Source: an uncultured Caryophanales bacterium (lineage in GTDB: Bacteria; Bacillota_I; Bacilli_A; RF39; UBA660). Taken from it: a DNA stretch of 64,000 bases. Where the stretch lies: positions 33,010-97,009 of the forward strand of contig CAMNCL010000002.1 in assembly GCA_946534345.1 (NCBI GenBank). Direction: 5' to 3'. Of the stretch, positions 17,814 through 27,476 are shown piece by piece. The notes below the pieces were generated by a model. The model saw nothing but the letters and a program-made list of their open reading frames with translations, was not told the DNA's origin and did no database searches. How positions within the stretch are numbered: the stretch's first letter is position 1; each line of letters begins with the position of its first letter. The position numbers and the translations under genes are program-made.

Positions 17814-18404
17814 TTAAATAGCTTTTGGTTCTAAATAATCTATTTCTGGTAATAGTTCTTCTAAATAGTTAATTAATTTTTCAGGATTAAATTCTTTTGA
17901 ATCCTTAATAGCTTCAGTACATATTTTAGTAACACCACTTACATAGAATAGAGCAATTACTTCAACTGGGATATCTGATTTATTTATATAGTTTTCTTTT
18001 AGTCTCTTGGTTACTGCTTCTAGGGAAGCATCAAACATCATATCAAATGCAATTGAATTATTGTTCTTTTTGACAATTGCGATAGATGAGTAGACATTTA
18101 AATTCTTTTCAAAATATTCTAATAATAGTTTTAATAGTTCAATATAATATTCTTTAATAGAATTAGCTTCTATTTGAACATCTATATGTTCAACTAAATC
18201 ATTTTTTAAATCTTCTATTAACGAAGCAAGTAATTCATATTTATCATTAAAATGATCATAGAATGTTGATCTATTAATCATGGATGTACTACAAATATCT
18301 ATTACTTTTATCTCTTCAAATGTTTTTTCTTCCATTAATTGTAATAGAGAACGATATAGGTTAGCTTTAGTTTTACGAATACGTAAATCTTCTTTTTTCT
18401 TCAT
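17814..18404 (-). CDS. TetR/AcrR-family transcriptional regulator
   Basis: 196 residues from the ATG at 18404 (AGGTGA upstream). The N-terminal helix-turn-helix is readable: RIRKTKANLYRSLLQLMEEK, then the recognition part INRSTFYDHFNDKYELL, typical of TetR proteins. The C-terminal ~130 residues are the variable ligand domain. It is divergent from the MMPL exporter gene, and the 175-bp gap holds palindromic operator-like sites, so it most likely represses itself and the exporter pair until a ligand binds. Confidence 0.88.
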   Translation of the reverse strand: MKKKEDLRIRKTKANLYRSLLQLMEEKTFEEIKVIDICSTSMINRSTFYDHFNDKYELLASLIEDLKNDLVEHIDVQIEANSIKEYYIELLKLLLEYFEKNLNVYSSIAIVKKNNNSIAFDMMFDASLEAVTKRLKENYINKSDIPVEVIALFYVSGVTKICTEAIKDSKEFNPEKLINYLEELLPEIDYLEPKAI

Positions 18405-18436
18405 AATATCACCTGAGTTCATTATATCTTAATAAA

Positions 18437-18467
18437 CTACATTTGTAAAGATAAACTACATATGTAG
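18437..18467. promoter_or_regulatory. Operator-like palindromes between divergent TetR and MMPL genes
   Basis: CTACATATGTAG (18456-18467) is a perfect palindrome. A related half-degenerate copy CTACATTTGTAA lies 19 bp to the left (18437-18448), each preceded by TAAA. A third partial copy ACATTTG is at 18491. The location in the divergent promoter region fits TetR binding sites. Confidence 0.6.
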
Positions 18468-18579
18468 GGAAAATGTAAAACAAAATAATTACATTTGTTG
18501 GTTATCATACACAATGTTGAAATGTTTACTTTTATTTATTTTTGAAATGATTATCATATATTATGCAAGGAGTGATAGA

Positions 18580-20643
18580 ATGAAGAAGTTTTCTAAGTTT
18601 ATTTCTAATCATAATATATTAATTCTAATAGTTAGTATATTATTATTAATACCATCGATATATTTTTATCTTAATACTAGAATTAATTATGATATATTAG
18701 TATACCTTCCGGAAAAGATTGATACTATTAAAGGTCAAAATATTTTAGCAAATGACTTTGGATTAGGAAGTTATGCTTATGTAATGATTGATACTAAGGA
18801 TGAATATAAGTTATCTAAGATGGAAGATAATATTAGAGACATCAAAGGAGTAAATGAAGTTATTAGTATCTATGATTTGATTGGTACTACTATACCTAAA
18901 GATATGTTACCTGATAAAGTAATAGATAAATTATATGATGATAATACAACCATTATGATGGTTACTTTTAAGAAGAATACATCAGATGATGAAACAATTG
19001 AAGCAGTAAGAAGCTTAAGAGAAGAAGTAGGGGATGCTTCAAGAGTTAGTAGTATGACTTCTATGGTTATTGATACTATGGACTTGTCTGATAGTGAAAT
19101 GCTTACTTATATTGTAATTGCAGTAATACTTTGTTTAATAGTTTTAACTTTTGCGACTGATTCTTATATAATTCCTGGATTATTACTATTAAATATAGGA
19201 ATGGCTATTGTCTACAATATGGGTACTAATATTTTCTTTGGACAAATCAGTTATATTACTAAGGCAATAGTTGCGGTATTACAACTTGGAGTAACAACAG
19301 ACTTTTCGATATTCTTATATCATAAATATATGATGGCTAAAGGAAAGATGAAAGATAAGAAAGAAGCAATGGCTAGTGCTATTAAAGATACATTTCAGTC
19401 AGTTATTGGTTCTTCATTAACTACTTTTGTAGGTTTCTTAGCTTTGTGTACTATGGATCTTACTCTAGGTACTGATATAGGTTTAGTTATGTCTAAAGGT
19501 GTATTATTTGGATTAATCTGTGTTATGACAGTTTTTCCAGCACTTTTACTTACATTTGATAATTTAATTGAAAAGACAGAACATAAGAAATTATTTCCTG
19601 AGTTTAAGAAAATTCAAGAGTTCTCGCTTAAGTTTTATAAGATATTATTTGTAGTATTTATTCTTCTTATGATACCAGCTTATATTGGAAATAAGAGTTA
19701 TGATGTCTATTATAAATTAGATGATTCTCTACCTAGTGATTTACCATTTCATGTAGCTAATTCAGAACTTGCTAATAGGTTTGGTATTAAGTCAGCTGAA
19801 ATTGCGATTATAAATAAGAACATAAAACAATCTAGGGTAGAAGAATTAGTTGATGAATTAAAAGATGTCAAAGGAATAGATATGGTTTTAGCTCCTAATA
19901 CATTAGTAAGTGAAGATGTAAAAGATTTACTTCCAAAAGAAGCGTTGGATATAATAGATAATGATAAATATCAATTGATTATAATGAATTCAAATTATGA
20001 AATAGCTAGTACTAAATTGAATAAACAAGTAGTACAAGTAGAAGATATTATTAAGAAATACGATAGTAAAGGTATAGTTGCCGGTGAAGGAGCTTTAATG
20101 AAAGACTTGGTAACTATAGCTGATCATGATTTCCATATGGTTAATTACACATCAATTGCTGTTATATTTATTGTTATGTTACTAGTACTAAAGTCAATAG
20201 GATTGCCAATAGTATTAATTATAGCGATTGAGTTTGCAATATTTGCGAATATGGCTTGTGCCTATTTTACAGGTACAAAATTACCATTTGTTGCGAGTAT
20301 CGTAGTTGGAACTATTCAGTTAGGAGCTACAATAGATTATGCAATTCTAATGTCTACTAAATATTTAGAAGAAAGACATAATAAGAAACGTGAAAAACAT
20401 AAAGCAATGGAAAAGACATTAAAAAATACAGTTCCATCAATTATAACGTCAGCCTTATGTTTCTTCGCGGCTACTATTGGAGTAGGTCTATATACAAAGA
20501 TCGATATGATAGGTTCTATTTGTAACTTATTAGCTAGAGGTTCAATTATAAGTATGTTAGTAGTAATTCTAGTTCTACCAGCACTACTTATGATATTTGA
20601 TAAATTTATTATGAAAACAACTCGTTTTAAGGAGGGTAAATAA
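18580..20643 (+). CDS. MMPL/RND-family exporter
   Basis: 687 residues from the ATG at 18580, which follows AAGGAGTGATAG. There are two similar halves, each with one N-terminal helix, a large extracytoplasmic loop, then five to six helices: the MMPL/YdfJ layout. Conserved short runs are TTDFSIFLYHKY in half one and TIDYAILMSTKY in half two (each with an intramembrane Asp). These proteins export lipids or hydrophobic compounds using proton motive force. It is divergent from a TetR regulator and followed one base later by a secreted protein, which is probably a partner. Confidence 0.85.
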   Translation: MKKFSKFISNHNILILIVSILLLIPSIYFYLNTRINYDILVYLPEKIDTIKGQNILANDFGLGSYAYVMIDTKDEYKLSKMEDNIRDIKGVNEVISIYDLIGTTIPKDMLPDKVIDKLYDDNTTIMMVTFKKNTSDDETIEAVRSLREEVGDASRVSSMTSMVIDTMDLSDSEMLTYIVIAVILCLIVLTFATDSYIIPGLLLLNIGMAIVYNMGTNIFFGQISYITKAIVAVLQLGVTTDFSIFLYHKYMMAKGKMKDKKEAMASAIKDTFQSVIGSSLTTFVGFLALCTMDLTLGTDIGLVMSKGVLFGLICVMTVFPALLLTFDNLIEKTEHKKLFPEFKKIQEFSLKFYKILFVVFILLMIPAYIGNKSYDVYYKLDDSLPSDLPFHVANSELANRFGIKSAEIAIINKNIKQSRVEELVDELKDVKGIDMVLAPNTLVSEDVKDLLPKEALDIIDNDKYQLIIMNSNYEIASTKLNKQVVQVEDIIKKYDSKGIVAGEGALMKDLVTIADHDFHMVNYTSIAVIFIVMLLVLKSIGLPIVLIIAIEFAIFANMACAYFTGTKLPFVASIVVGTIQLGATIDYAILMSTKYLEERHNKKREKHKAMEKTLKNTVPSIITSALCFFAATIGVGLYTKIDMIGSICNLLARGSIISMLVVILVLPALLMIFDKFIMKTTRFKEGK

Positions 20644-20644
20644 T

Positions 20645-22318
20645 ATGAAAAAAATTAATAAAATATTTGTAGGAGTACTAAGTTTAACATTATTAAACCC
20701 AGTAAATAGCTATGCTTTAGAAAAAACTGAAATGGTTCATGCTAGTCTCGACTATACTGGTAATGTTAAAAATACTATTGTTAATACAAAACTAACTAAG
20801 ATTGATTCAGGAGACATAGTTGATTATACATATTTAACTGATATTAAGAATTTAAATGGTGATGAAAAATTCTCTTTTGATAAAGAAAAATTAACTTGGA
20901 AATCTACTGGTAAAGATATTTCTTATCAAGGAAAGATTAATAGTGAATTACCAATTAAAGTTAGTGCTAAATACTATTTAAATAATGAAGAAGTTAATCC
21001 TAAAAATATAACTGGTAAGAAAGGTACTATTAGAATTGAATATGATTTAACTAATACTAGTATAGTTAATGGTATGCATACACCATTTGTAGTTAGTTAT
21101 GTATCTATGTTAAATAATAAAACTACTTCTAATATTTCAGTTAATACTGGTAAAGTAGTATCAACTGGTAGTAAGAATGTTGTGATTGGAGTAGCTGCTC
21201 CAGGACTTTATAATGATTTAGGTTTAAGTGAATTAAAAGATATGAATAAAGTTATTGTTACATATGATACTACTAAATTTGAAATGAATGATTCATATTT
21301 AGTAATGACTCCTAAGTTATTAGATGATATAGATATTTCTAAATTAAATAAAGTAGATGAATTAAATAGTTCTCTAAATACTCTACAAGATGGAATGAAT
21401 AAGTTAGAAAATGGATCTAAAGAACTTACAAATGGTTCTAATGAATTAGATAATGGAATGAATAGTTTAACTACTGGAATAGACAAAGCATTAGAAGGAT
21501 CAAAACAAATTACTAATGGTCTTACTATGGTAAAAGATGGTTCATCTAAAATAGAATCATTAACTACATTAGTAGATAGTTTATATAGTAGTTATAATGA
21601 AAATAAAGGTTTAATCGAAATGATTTCAAGTGGTAAAGCTTCTGCTCAATATGAACAAGGTATTAAAGATGCAACTATGGCTAAAACTGATTTAGAAAAT
21701 AAATTATCTCAGGTTAATGCAGGAATTAGTCAGTTAGAACAAGGAGAACAAGCAGGAGTACTTACAGAAGAACAAAAAGCACAACTTAATACTTTAAGAG
21801 GACAAAAGACTCAGTTAGAAGCAGGTATTAAACAATATGCAGAAGGAATTGCTAAAGCAGAAAGTGATTTAGCTAGTTTACCTGTAAAAGCCGCAGCTCT
21901 AGATGGTGCTAATCAAGTAATAGAAAAAGTATTAATGGGAGTACTAGGAATAGATAATAAAGATTATATTAATGATCAAACTATTAATACATTTAAAGAA
22001 CAAATAAATACTCTAGTAGGAGGAATTAATAGTCTACAAACTGGTTCTAATGAACTTACTAATGGTTTAAATGAATTAAGTAATGGTTCAAAGAAATTAA
22101 AAGATGGAACTAATAGTTTAAAGAATGGTTCAAGTGAACTAAGTAACGGAATTACTAAGATAAATAATGAAGGTATTAAGAAACTATCAAGCTATGGTTC
22201 TAAATTAACTAACTATTCAAATAAAGTAAAAACATTAGTAAGATTATCTAAAAATTATAATGGTTTTGCTAGTGAAAATAGTGATAGTACTGTATTTATT
22301 TATAAACTAACTAAATAG
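20645..22318 (+). CDS. Secreted YhgE/Pip-type LxxG-repeat protein, probable exporter partner
   Basis: 557 residues. A signal peptide ends near SYA (~25). An N-terminal beta-rich domain (~30-230) is followed by repeats of the form L-x2-G-x3-L-x2-G (for example MNKLENGSKELTNGSNEL), interrupted by a coiled-coil segment (~330-420), and then more repeats (~460-515). This repeat is typical of YhgE/Pip proteins, but no C-terminal membrane helices are present, so it appears to be secreted. It starts directly after the MMPL gene and is followed by a terminator. It probably works with the exporter at the cell surface. Confidence 0.7.
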   Translation: MKKINKIFVGVLSLTLLNPVNSYALEKTEMVHASLDYTGNVKNTIVNTKLTKIDSGDIVDYTYLTDIKNLNGDEKFSFDKEKLTWKSTGKDISYQGKINSELPIKVSAKYYLNNEEVNPKNITGKKGTIRIEYDLTNTSIVNGMHTPFVVSYVSMLNNKTTSNISVNTGKVVSTGSKNVVIGVAAPGLYNDLGLSELKDMNKVIVTYDTTKFEMNDSYLVMTPKLLDDIDISKLNKVDELNSSLNTLQDGMNKLENGSKELTNGSNELDNGMNSLTTGIDKALEGSKQITNGLTMVKDGSSKIESLTTLVDSLYSSYNENKGLIEMISSGKASAQYEQGIKDATMAKTDLENKLSQVNAGISQLEQGEQAGVLTEEQKAQLNTLRGQKTQLEAGIKQYAEGIAKAESDLASLPVKAAALDGANQVIEKVLMGVLGIDNKDYINDQTINTFKEQINTLVGGINSLQTGSNELTNGLNELSNGSKKLKDGTNSLKNGSSELSNGITKINNEGIKKLSSYGSKLTNYSNKVKTLVRLSKNYNGFASENSDSTVFIYKLTK

Positions 22319-22355
22319 TATGTCAACACAAAAAGGTTGACATACTTTTTCTTTT
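22319..22355 (+). terminator. Rho-independent terminator of the MMPL operon
   Basis: Perfect 9-bp stem TATGTCAAC/GTTGACATA, T-rich tail. The right arm also contains the -35 box of the next promoter. Confidence 0.85.
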
Positions 22356-22365
22356 GTGTTATGAT
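22337..22365 (+). promoter_or_regulatory. Consensus promoter of the micropeptide transcript
   Basis: Perfect -35 TTGACA (22337-22342), 17-nt spacer, TATGAT (22360-22365). It is built into the terminator of the upstream operon and points at the 31-residue reading frame. Confidence 0.7.
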
Positions 22366-22388
22366 GAATTCGAATTTGAGGAGAAAGG

Positions 22389-22472
22389 AGTGAGAATATG
22401 ATTTGGAAATTAAATGATTTATATAATATTTTTAGTTGTGACTATTGTGGGAATGATAGGTGTATTCTCACT
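22389..22472 (+). promoter_or_regulatory. Long-range RNA stem masking the micropeptide ribosome site
   Basis: AGTGAGAATA (22389-22398), which covers the ribosome-site spacer up to the first base of the ATG, is perfectly complementary over 10 bp to TATTCTCACT (22463-22472) inside the frame. Folding would hide the start; translation would open it. Confidence 0.45.
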
Positions 22473-22493
22473 GCTTTAATGCATACAAAATAG
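22398..22493 (+). CDS. Cys-containing 31-residue micropeptide (leader or signalling peptide)
   Basis: The ATG at 22398 follows AAAGGAG. The product begins MIWKLNDLYNIFS and has C14-x2-C17-x4-C22, a possible metal or disulfide site, then ends LMHTK. It has its own consensus promoter and its own terminator, so it forms a transcription unit of about 150 nt upstream of an ABC exporter gene. It is either a free micropeptide or a leader peptide controlling readthrough into the exporter. I do not recognise a family. Confidence 0.55.
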   Translation: MIWKLNDLYNIFSCDYCGNDRCILTALMHTK

Positions 22494-22518
22494 TCACTTC
22501 GGTGACTTTTTATTTTTA
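22492..22518 (+). terminator. UUCG-loop terminator after the micropeptide
   Basis: AGTCAC-TTCG-GTGACT followed by T5AT5, beginning within the stop codon; could act as an attenuator for the downstream ABC exporter. Confidence 0.8.
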
Positions 22519-22535
22519 TAAAGAGGTGATAAGAT

Positions 22536-24269
22536 ATGAAGAAGTTTTCAACTTTTAAGGTATTACTTCATTACTTAAAAGATGACAAACTAAAACTATC
22601 TATCTATATCTTCTTAGTATTAATAACTTATCTACCATCTCTTTTATCAGCCTTCTTTTGGGGATTTGCTTTAGAAAGGCTAATTGAAAAGGACCTCTAT
22701 GGTTTTATAATGTATTTAGGATTATGGGAAGGTTTATTTATACTTTTCTATACTATATTACAAATACCTAGAGATAGTCTATATAATTACTTAGAGATTA
22801 AATTTACTAGAGAAGTTAGTAAAGATTTATATAAAAAGATTGATAATTTACCAGCAAGAGCTTTTGAAGACATTGGGGTTGGAGAGTTTATAAATAGATT
22901 ATATACAGATCCAGATAGAGTAATGTCTCTCTTAGGACAAATGATTAAATTAATCTGTAAAGCTTTTGTGATAATACTAGTTTTAGTTATGTCATTTAAA
23001 ATATCATTACTTTTAGGTACTGAAGTATTAGTATTTGGTATTATAATGGGATTTATTTCAATGAAATTCTTCCCAAGAATAAAAAGTACACAAGAAAATA
23101 TAAAGAAAGAATCAGACAATTATGTTAAAGTAGCAACTGAAAATATTACAGGAATTAGAGAAATAAAATCATTAGGAATTAAAAAAAATATTGAAAATAA
23201 TATTTATAGTATTTTAGATAGTTTGTTTAATCATACTAAACAGATTAAAAAGTATGAAGTAATGTACTTTAGTCTAAATAATCTAGCTTATTTTACATTA
23301 CAATTTATTATATTATTAACTGCAGGATATTATACTATCCATGGACATATTGCATATAGTGTGTTTATAGTCTTAGAAAAGTATATCTGGAGAATAGATG
23401 ATGTAGTAGAAAGTCTATCAGACTTTGGAGTTAACTATAATAAAGTAACTGTTTCACTTAAAAGAATAGGTGAGATTGTTAATAATGAGTTATATGAAGA
23501 TGAAAAATTTGGTAATAGAAAATTATCTAAAGTTAAAGGAACAATATCTTTTGAAGATGTTATCTTCCGTTATAGAGAAGATGAATCTAATACTTTAAAA
23601 GGTTTATCATTAAATATTGAACCTAAAAAGAAAATAGCTATTGTTGGTCGTAGTGGTAATGGTAAAAGTACTATATTTAACTTATTATTACGTTACTTTG
23701 ATGCAACTGAAGGAACTATTAAGATAGATAATGTTAATATTAAAAATCTAAGTGAAAAAACACTTAGAAATAATATATCTATTATTAGACAATCACCATT
23801 CTTATTTAATTTATCTATTATAGATAACTTTAGATTAGTTAAAGAAAATGTTACTTTAGAAGAAATTAGAAAAGTATGTAAAAAAGCATACATTGATGAC
23901 TATATCATGAGCTTACCTAATAAATATGAAACAATTATTGGAGAAGGTGGAGTCAACTTAAGTGGTGGTCAAAAGCAAAGATTAGCGATTGCTAGAACAT
24001 TACTATTAAATACTAAAATAATATTATTTGATGAAGCAACTTCTGCTCTTGATAATGAAAGTCAAGAGTATATTAAAAAGACAATTGATGAATTAGTTAA
24101 AGATCATACAGTTGTTATTGTTGCACATAGATTAAGTACTATAGTAGATGCAGATACAATTCATGTTATTGATAAAGGAAAATTAGCTGCATCTGGTACT
24201 CATAAAGAACTATTAAAATCAAGTAAAGTATATAAAGGATTATATAATTCAGAATCCTCAAGTTCATAA
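22536..24269 (+). CDS. ABC exporter, fused permease and ATPase
   Basis: 577 residues, the normal size of a half-transporter. Six membrane helices (~20-300) form the exporter domain, followed by an ATPase domain with Walker A GRSGNGKST (~366), signature LSGGQKQR, Walker B ILFDEATSALD and switch His in AHRLST. It should dimerise and export an unknown substrate (lipid, peptide or drug). AGAGGTGAT precedes the ATG. It is the first gene after the micropeptide attenuator, which may control it. Confidence 0.9.
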   Translation: MKKFSTFKVLLHYLKDDKLKLSIYIFLVLITYLPSLLSAFFWGFALERLIEKDLYGFIMYLGLWEGLFILFYTILQIPRDSLYNYLEIKFTREVSKDLYKKIDNLPARAFEDIGVGEFINRLYTDPDRVMSLLGQMIKLICKAFVIILVLVMSFKISLLLGTEVLVFGIIMGFISMKFFPRIKSTQENIKKESDNYVKVATENITGIREIKSLGIKKNIENNIYSILDSLFNHTKQIKKYEVMYFSLNNLAYFTLQFIILLTAGYYTIHGHIAYSVFIVLEKYIWRIDDVVESLSDFGVNYNKVTVSLKRIGEIVNNELYEDEKFGNRKLSKVKGTISFEDVIFRYREDESNTLKGLSLNIEPKKKIAIVGRSGNGKSTIFNLLLRYFDATEGTIKIDNVNIKNLSEKTLRNNISIIRQSPFLFNLSIIDNFRLVKENVTLEEIRKVCKKAYIDDYIMSLPNKYETIIGEGGVNLSGGQKQRLAIARTLLLNTKIILFDEATSALDNESQEYIKKTIDELVKDHTVVIVAHRLSTIVDADTIHVIDKGKLAASGTHKELLKSSKVYKGLYNSESSSS

Positions 24270-24305
24270 AAAAAGAAGATAAATAATTATCTTCTTTTTT
24301 CTTTT
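24270..24305. terminator. Bidirectional terminator
   Basis: AGAAGATAA/TTATCTTCT stem with A run left and T run right, shared by the convergent ABC exporter and 24287 genes. Confidence 0.8.
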
Positions 24306-24781
24306 TCTGTTTGTAAGTCATTATTTAATGAATCAATTGAAACATCTAAGTCCATTAGATTGTTGAAATCTACATCTTTTAAACTATTATTATCAGGATC
24401 TTTTTTATAATTCTTATTGTTACGAACTATTTTATATGATTTACCATTTAAATGAACATTATAATTAGCCTCTACATTATCTGATTTACAAGCACAAGCA
24501 ATTGAGAATAATGATTTAGCTATATTGTCTAGTCCTGTTACATAACCAACAATAGCTTTATTAGTATTTTCATTTACTTTTAATCCATAATAGTCAGTAA
24601 ATGTCATATCTTTAGTATGGCAATTCATTTCTCTTTTAACACTTGATCCTAAATCTGCTGCTTCTTCATCTTGAAATAAATAACAGTAATCAACTCCGTT
24701 GTAACACATATACATACGATATGAAACAATATCGTTATTTAATTTAATTGGTTCAATAAAACTATCAACAGTTTTTCTCAT
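24287..24781 (-). CDS. Hypothetical protein, 164 residues
   Basis: The ATG at 24781 follows a GGGGG ribosome site. No signal peptide or membrane helix; mixed alpha/beta composition with Cys in MYMCYNGVDYCYLF and SIACACKS, and a charged Asn/Asp/Lys-rich C-terminal tail ending EKEKRR. I do not recognise a family. It is a single-gene unit, convergent with the ABC exporter and divergent from the 24868 membrane protein. Confidence 0.6.
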   Translation of the reverse strand: MRKTVDSFIEPIKLNNDIVSYRMYMCYNGVDYCYLFQDEEAADLGSSVKREMNCHTKDMTFTDYYGLKVNENTNKAIVGYVTGLDNIAKSLFSIACACKSDNVEANYNVHLNGKSYKIVRNNKNYKKDPDNNSLKDVDFNNLMDLDVSIDSLNNDLQTEKEKRR

Positions 24782-24867
24782 ATAATCGCCCCCAAGTACC
24801 GCATATTATAACATAAATAGTTTGTTTTTTCAAGGGATATGCTATAATAATACTAGGAGATGATTTT

Positions 24868-26481
24868 ATGAAGAAAAATGGAACTTTTATAAGTGTCTTA
24901 GTAACACTAATTTATACTTTAGTAGTATATTATTTATTATTTCCTAGTCTTAATATACACAGTTGGAGTTTTTGGATTTTCATAATTAGTATTATGATAG
25001 TATTTGCTTCACTTATGTCTGTATTAACTCTAGGAATAGCTTTATCAGAATTATTTACTGGAGTAAAAAGAAGAAAGAAGATAGGTTATTATAAAATATT
25101 TATTGTAATACCTGTAATTGTATTATTAATTATAGTACTTAACTTTTTCTTGTCACCGTTGTTTAATGCTAAAACTTATTATAAGAGAATTGTTGTTGAT
25201 GAAACAGGGGAGTTTACTACTGATATAAAAGAAGTAGACTTTAATAAATTACCTTTATTAGATAGAGATTCATCTGAAAAATTAGGTGATAGAGTAATGG
25301 GTCAAATGAGTGAATTAGTTTCTCAATTTGATGTAAGTGATCAATATACTCAAATTAATTATAATGATGAAATAATTAGAGTTACTCCTCTAGAATATAA
25401 TGGTGCAATTAAATGGTTGACTAATAGAGGAAAAGGTATTACTGGTTATATTACTGTTAATTCTACAACTGGTAAAGCAAAACTAGTTAAATTAAAAAAA
25501 GGTATGAAGTATGCCCCTAGTGGATTATTCAATGAAAACTTATATCGTAAATTACAATTTAAATATCCTACATTTAATTTTGGGGCAGTAGACTTTGAAA
25601 TAGATAATGAAGGTAATCCATACTGGGTTGCTAGTGTTATTAAATATGCGGGAGTTGGATTACGAAGAGAAGTAACAGGAGTAGTTATCTTTAATCCAAT
25701 TAATGGTAAGAGTAAATATTATAAAGCAAAAGATGTTCCTAAATGGGTTGATCACGTGTATGAGGCGGATTTAATACTTGAACAAGTAAATGACTGGGGT
25801 AGTTATAAAAATGGCTTTATTAACTCTTTAATTAGTCAAAAAGGAGTAGTTAAGACTACTGAAGGATATAATTACTTAGCTCAAGATGATGATGTATATT
25901 TATATACTGGTATTACTTCAGTTATAAGCGATGAATCAAACATTGGATTTATATTAACTAATATGCGTACTAAAGAAACTAAATTCTATGGAGTTGCGGG
26001 AGCAGAAGAGTTTAGCGCTATGGAGTCAGCTAAAGGACAAGTACAACAAATGAATTATACTTCTACATTCCCATTATTAATTAATTTAAATAATAAACCA
26101 ACTTATTTAGTATCTTTAAAAGATAATGCTGGATTAGTTAAAATGTATGGTTTTGTAGATGTAGAAGATTATCAAAAGGTAGTTGTTACTGATAGTAGTA
26201 AAGGTATTATTAAAGCTAGTGAAGCTTATTTAAATGATGTAGGTGAAGATACAAGTGGCGCTAAACTAGAAAAGAATATTGTGGTTAATAATTTAGTAAC
26301 TGCTTCAATAGATGGAAATACATACTATTACTTTACTGATCAAGATAATCAAAAATATAAAGTATCTATAAAAATAGATAAAAATAACTTGCCATTTATA
26401 AGTAACGGAACTGCTTTAAAAGTAAAATATACAAAAGAAGCAAGTGTAATAAGTATCGTTGAACTAGAATTATTAGATTAA
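24868..26481 (+). CDS. Membrane protein with large extracellular domain, function unknown
   Basis: 537 residues. Three transmembrane helices are packed in the N-terminal 110 residues (~8-28, 35-65, 75-105). They are followed by about 425 residues that must lie outside the cell, with PepSY-like elements (ITGYITVNSTTGKAKLV, then GVVIFNPINGKSKYY) and a C-terminal beta-rich OB-like region. AGGAGATG precedes the ATG. No catalytic motif is seen. Similar proteins occur in Firmicutes without an assigned role. Confidence 0.65.
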   Translation: MKKNGTFISVLVTLIYTLVVYYLLFPSLNIHSWSFWIFIISIMIVFASLMSVLTLGIALSELFTGVKRRKKIGYYKIFIVIPVIVLLIIVLNFFLSPLFNAKTYYKRIVVDETGEFTTDIKEVDFNKLPLLDRDSSEKLGDRVMGQMSELVSQFDVSDQYTQINYNDEIIRVTPLEYNGAIKWLTNRGKGITGYITVNSTTGKAKLVKLKKGMKYAPSGLFNENLYRKLQFKYPTFNFGAVDFEIDNEGNPYWVASVIKYAGVGLRREVTGVVIFNPINGKSKYYKAKDVPKWVDHVYEADLILEQVNDWGSYKNGFINSLISQKGVVKTTEGYNYLAQDDDVYLYTGITSVISDESNIGFILTNMRTKETKFYGVAGAEEFSAMESAKGQVQQMNYTSTFPLLINLNNKPTYLVSLKDNAGLVKMYGFVDVEDYQKVVVTDSSKGIIKASEAYLNDVGEDTSGAKLEKNIVVNNLVTASIDGNTYYYFTDQDNQKYKVSIKIDKNNLPFISNGTALKVKYTKEASVISIVELELLD

Positions 26482-26486
26482 AAAAA

Positions 26487-26513
26487 GCACATATCAATTG
26501 ATATGTGTTTTAT
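26487..26513. terminator. Bidirectional terminator
   Basis: Perfect 8-bp stem CACATATC/GATATGTG with A run left and T run right, between the convergent 24868 and sortase genes. Confidence 0.85.
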
Positions 26514-27466
26514 TGTACATTGATTAATTTAGCATGTATTACTCGTCTTCCTTTATTATCATTAGTACAAGTAGATAGAGTAATAATAGAATCACTTGTA
26601 TTAACTGAAACATTAACTGGTAATTTATTTCTAGATGAAATTTTATCTAAAAACATTTGATATTCATCATCAGTAAAAAAATTAGTTTGTAAGTAATAAG
26701 TTTCAGGTTTAATAGTATATCCAGAAAATACTTGATAAGTATATAGTTTATATTCATCTGTTAATACATATATTTTTATATCAGAATGCTTATTCTTAAA
26801 TAATTTTACTAAACTACCAAAGGATGTATTATTAATTAAATTATGTCCATAAAATATTGTATTTTGATCAGTTAGTTTATCATTTCTATAATCCATAAAA
26901 GTCCATCCACCAACAGAATAAGCTTTATCAAAAGAATGAGATAAGTAATAATCATTATCATCTGCTTGAACTATTGGATAATTAATATTAGTTCCTTCTA
27001 CAGTTAACCAAGCTATTGTATTATTATTCTTTTCTTTTAAAGAATCAAAATTAATATCATTTATAGAATATTTACCATACATTCTATATAAATTTAAATC
27101 TTTACTTAATAAATAGTTTTCTTCTTTTTTCTGCTGAGTCTCTTTCACAATTGGTTTAATTCCATTAAATGAAGATGTTTGGAAATAACTAGTATTATCT
27201 ATATGTAATGTATCAAATATATAGATAGCACATAAGAACCATATAATTACCATAACAACATGAGAAGGATCTTCTCTAGCATTTTCAAAATAATTAGCTA
27301 ATCTATTATTTATTTTGAGTGGTATTAATTTATTTATACTTCTAAATAGTTTTTCTAAATAAAAGTAAAAACCTCTAGATAGAAATAGTGATAAAACACT
27401 AAAACCTTTAGTAAACATTTTAATGATATATATGGGTAAGAATAATACCTTTTTTATATATTTCAT
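26510..27466 (-). CDS. srtB: Class B sortase
   Basis: 318 residues from the ATG at 27466; an in-frame TTG at 27484 is possible but neither has a strong ribosome site, so translational coupling to the upstream gene is likely. An unusually long N-terminal part (~110 residues, two hydrophobic segments) precedes the sortase fold. The catalytic His is in FYGHN, Cys300 in TLSTC and Arg follows in GRRVIHAKL. The long insertion between His and Cys fits class B, which anchors proteins (often heme-uptake or pilus components) to the wall at NPxTx-type signals. I found no convincing substrate in the window. Confidence 0.85.
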   Translation of the reverse strand: MKYIKKVLFLPIYIIKMFTKGFSVLSLFLSRGFYFYLEKLFRSINKLIPLKINNRLANYFENAREDPSHVVMVIIWFLCAIYIFDTLHIDNTSYFQTSSFNGIKPIVKETQQKKEENYLLSKDLNLYRMYGKYSINDINFDSLKEKNNNTIAWLTVEGTNINYPIVQADDNDYYLSHSFDKAYSVGGWTFMDYRNDKLTDQNTIFYGHNLINNTSFGSLVKLFKNKHSDIKIYVLTDEYKLYTYQVFSGYTIKPETYYLQTNFFTDDEYQMFLDKISSRNKLPVNVSVNTSDSIITLSTCTNDNKGRRVIHAKLINVQ

Positions 27467-27476
27467 AATAGATAGT

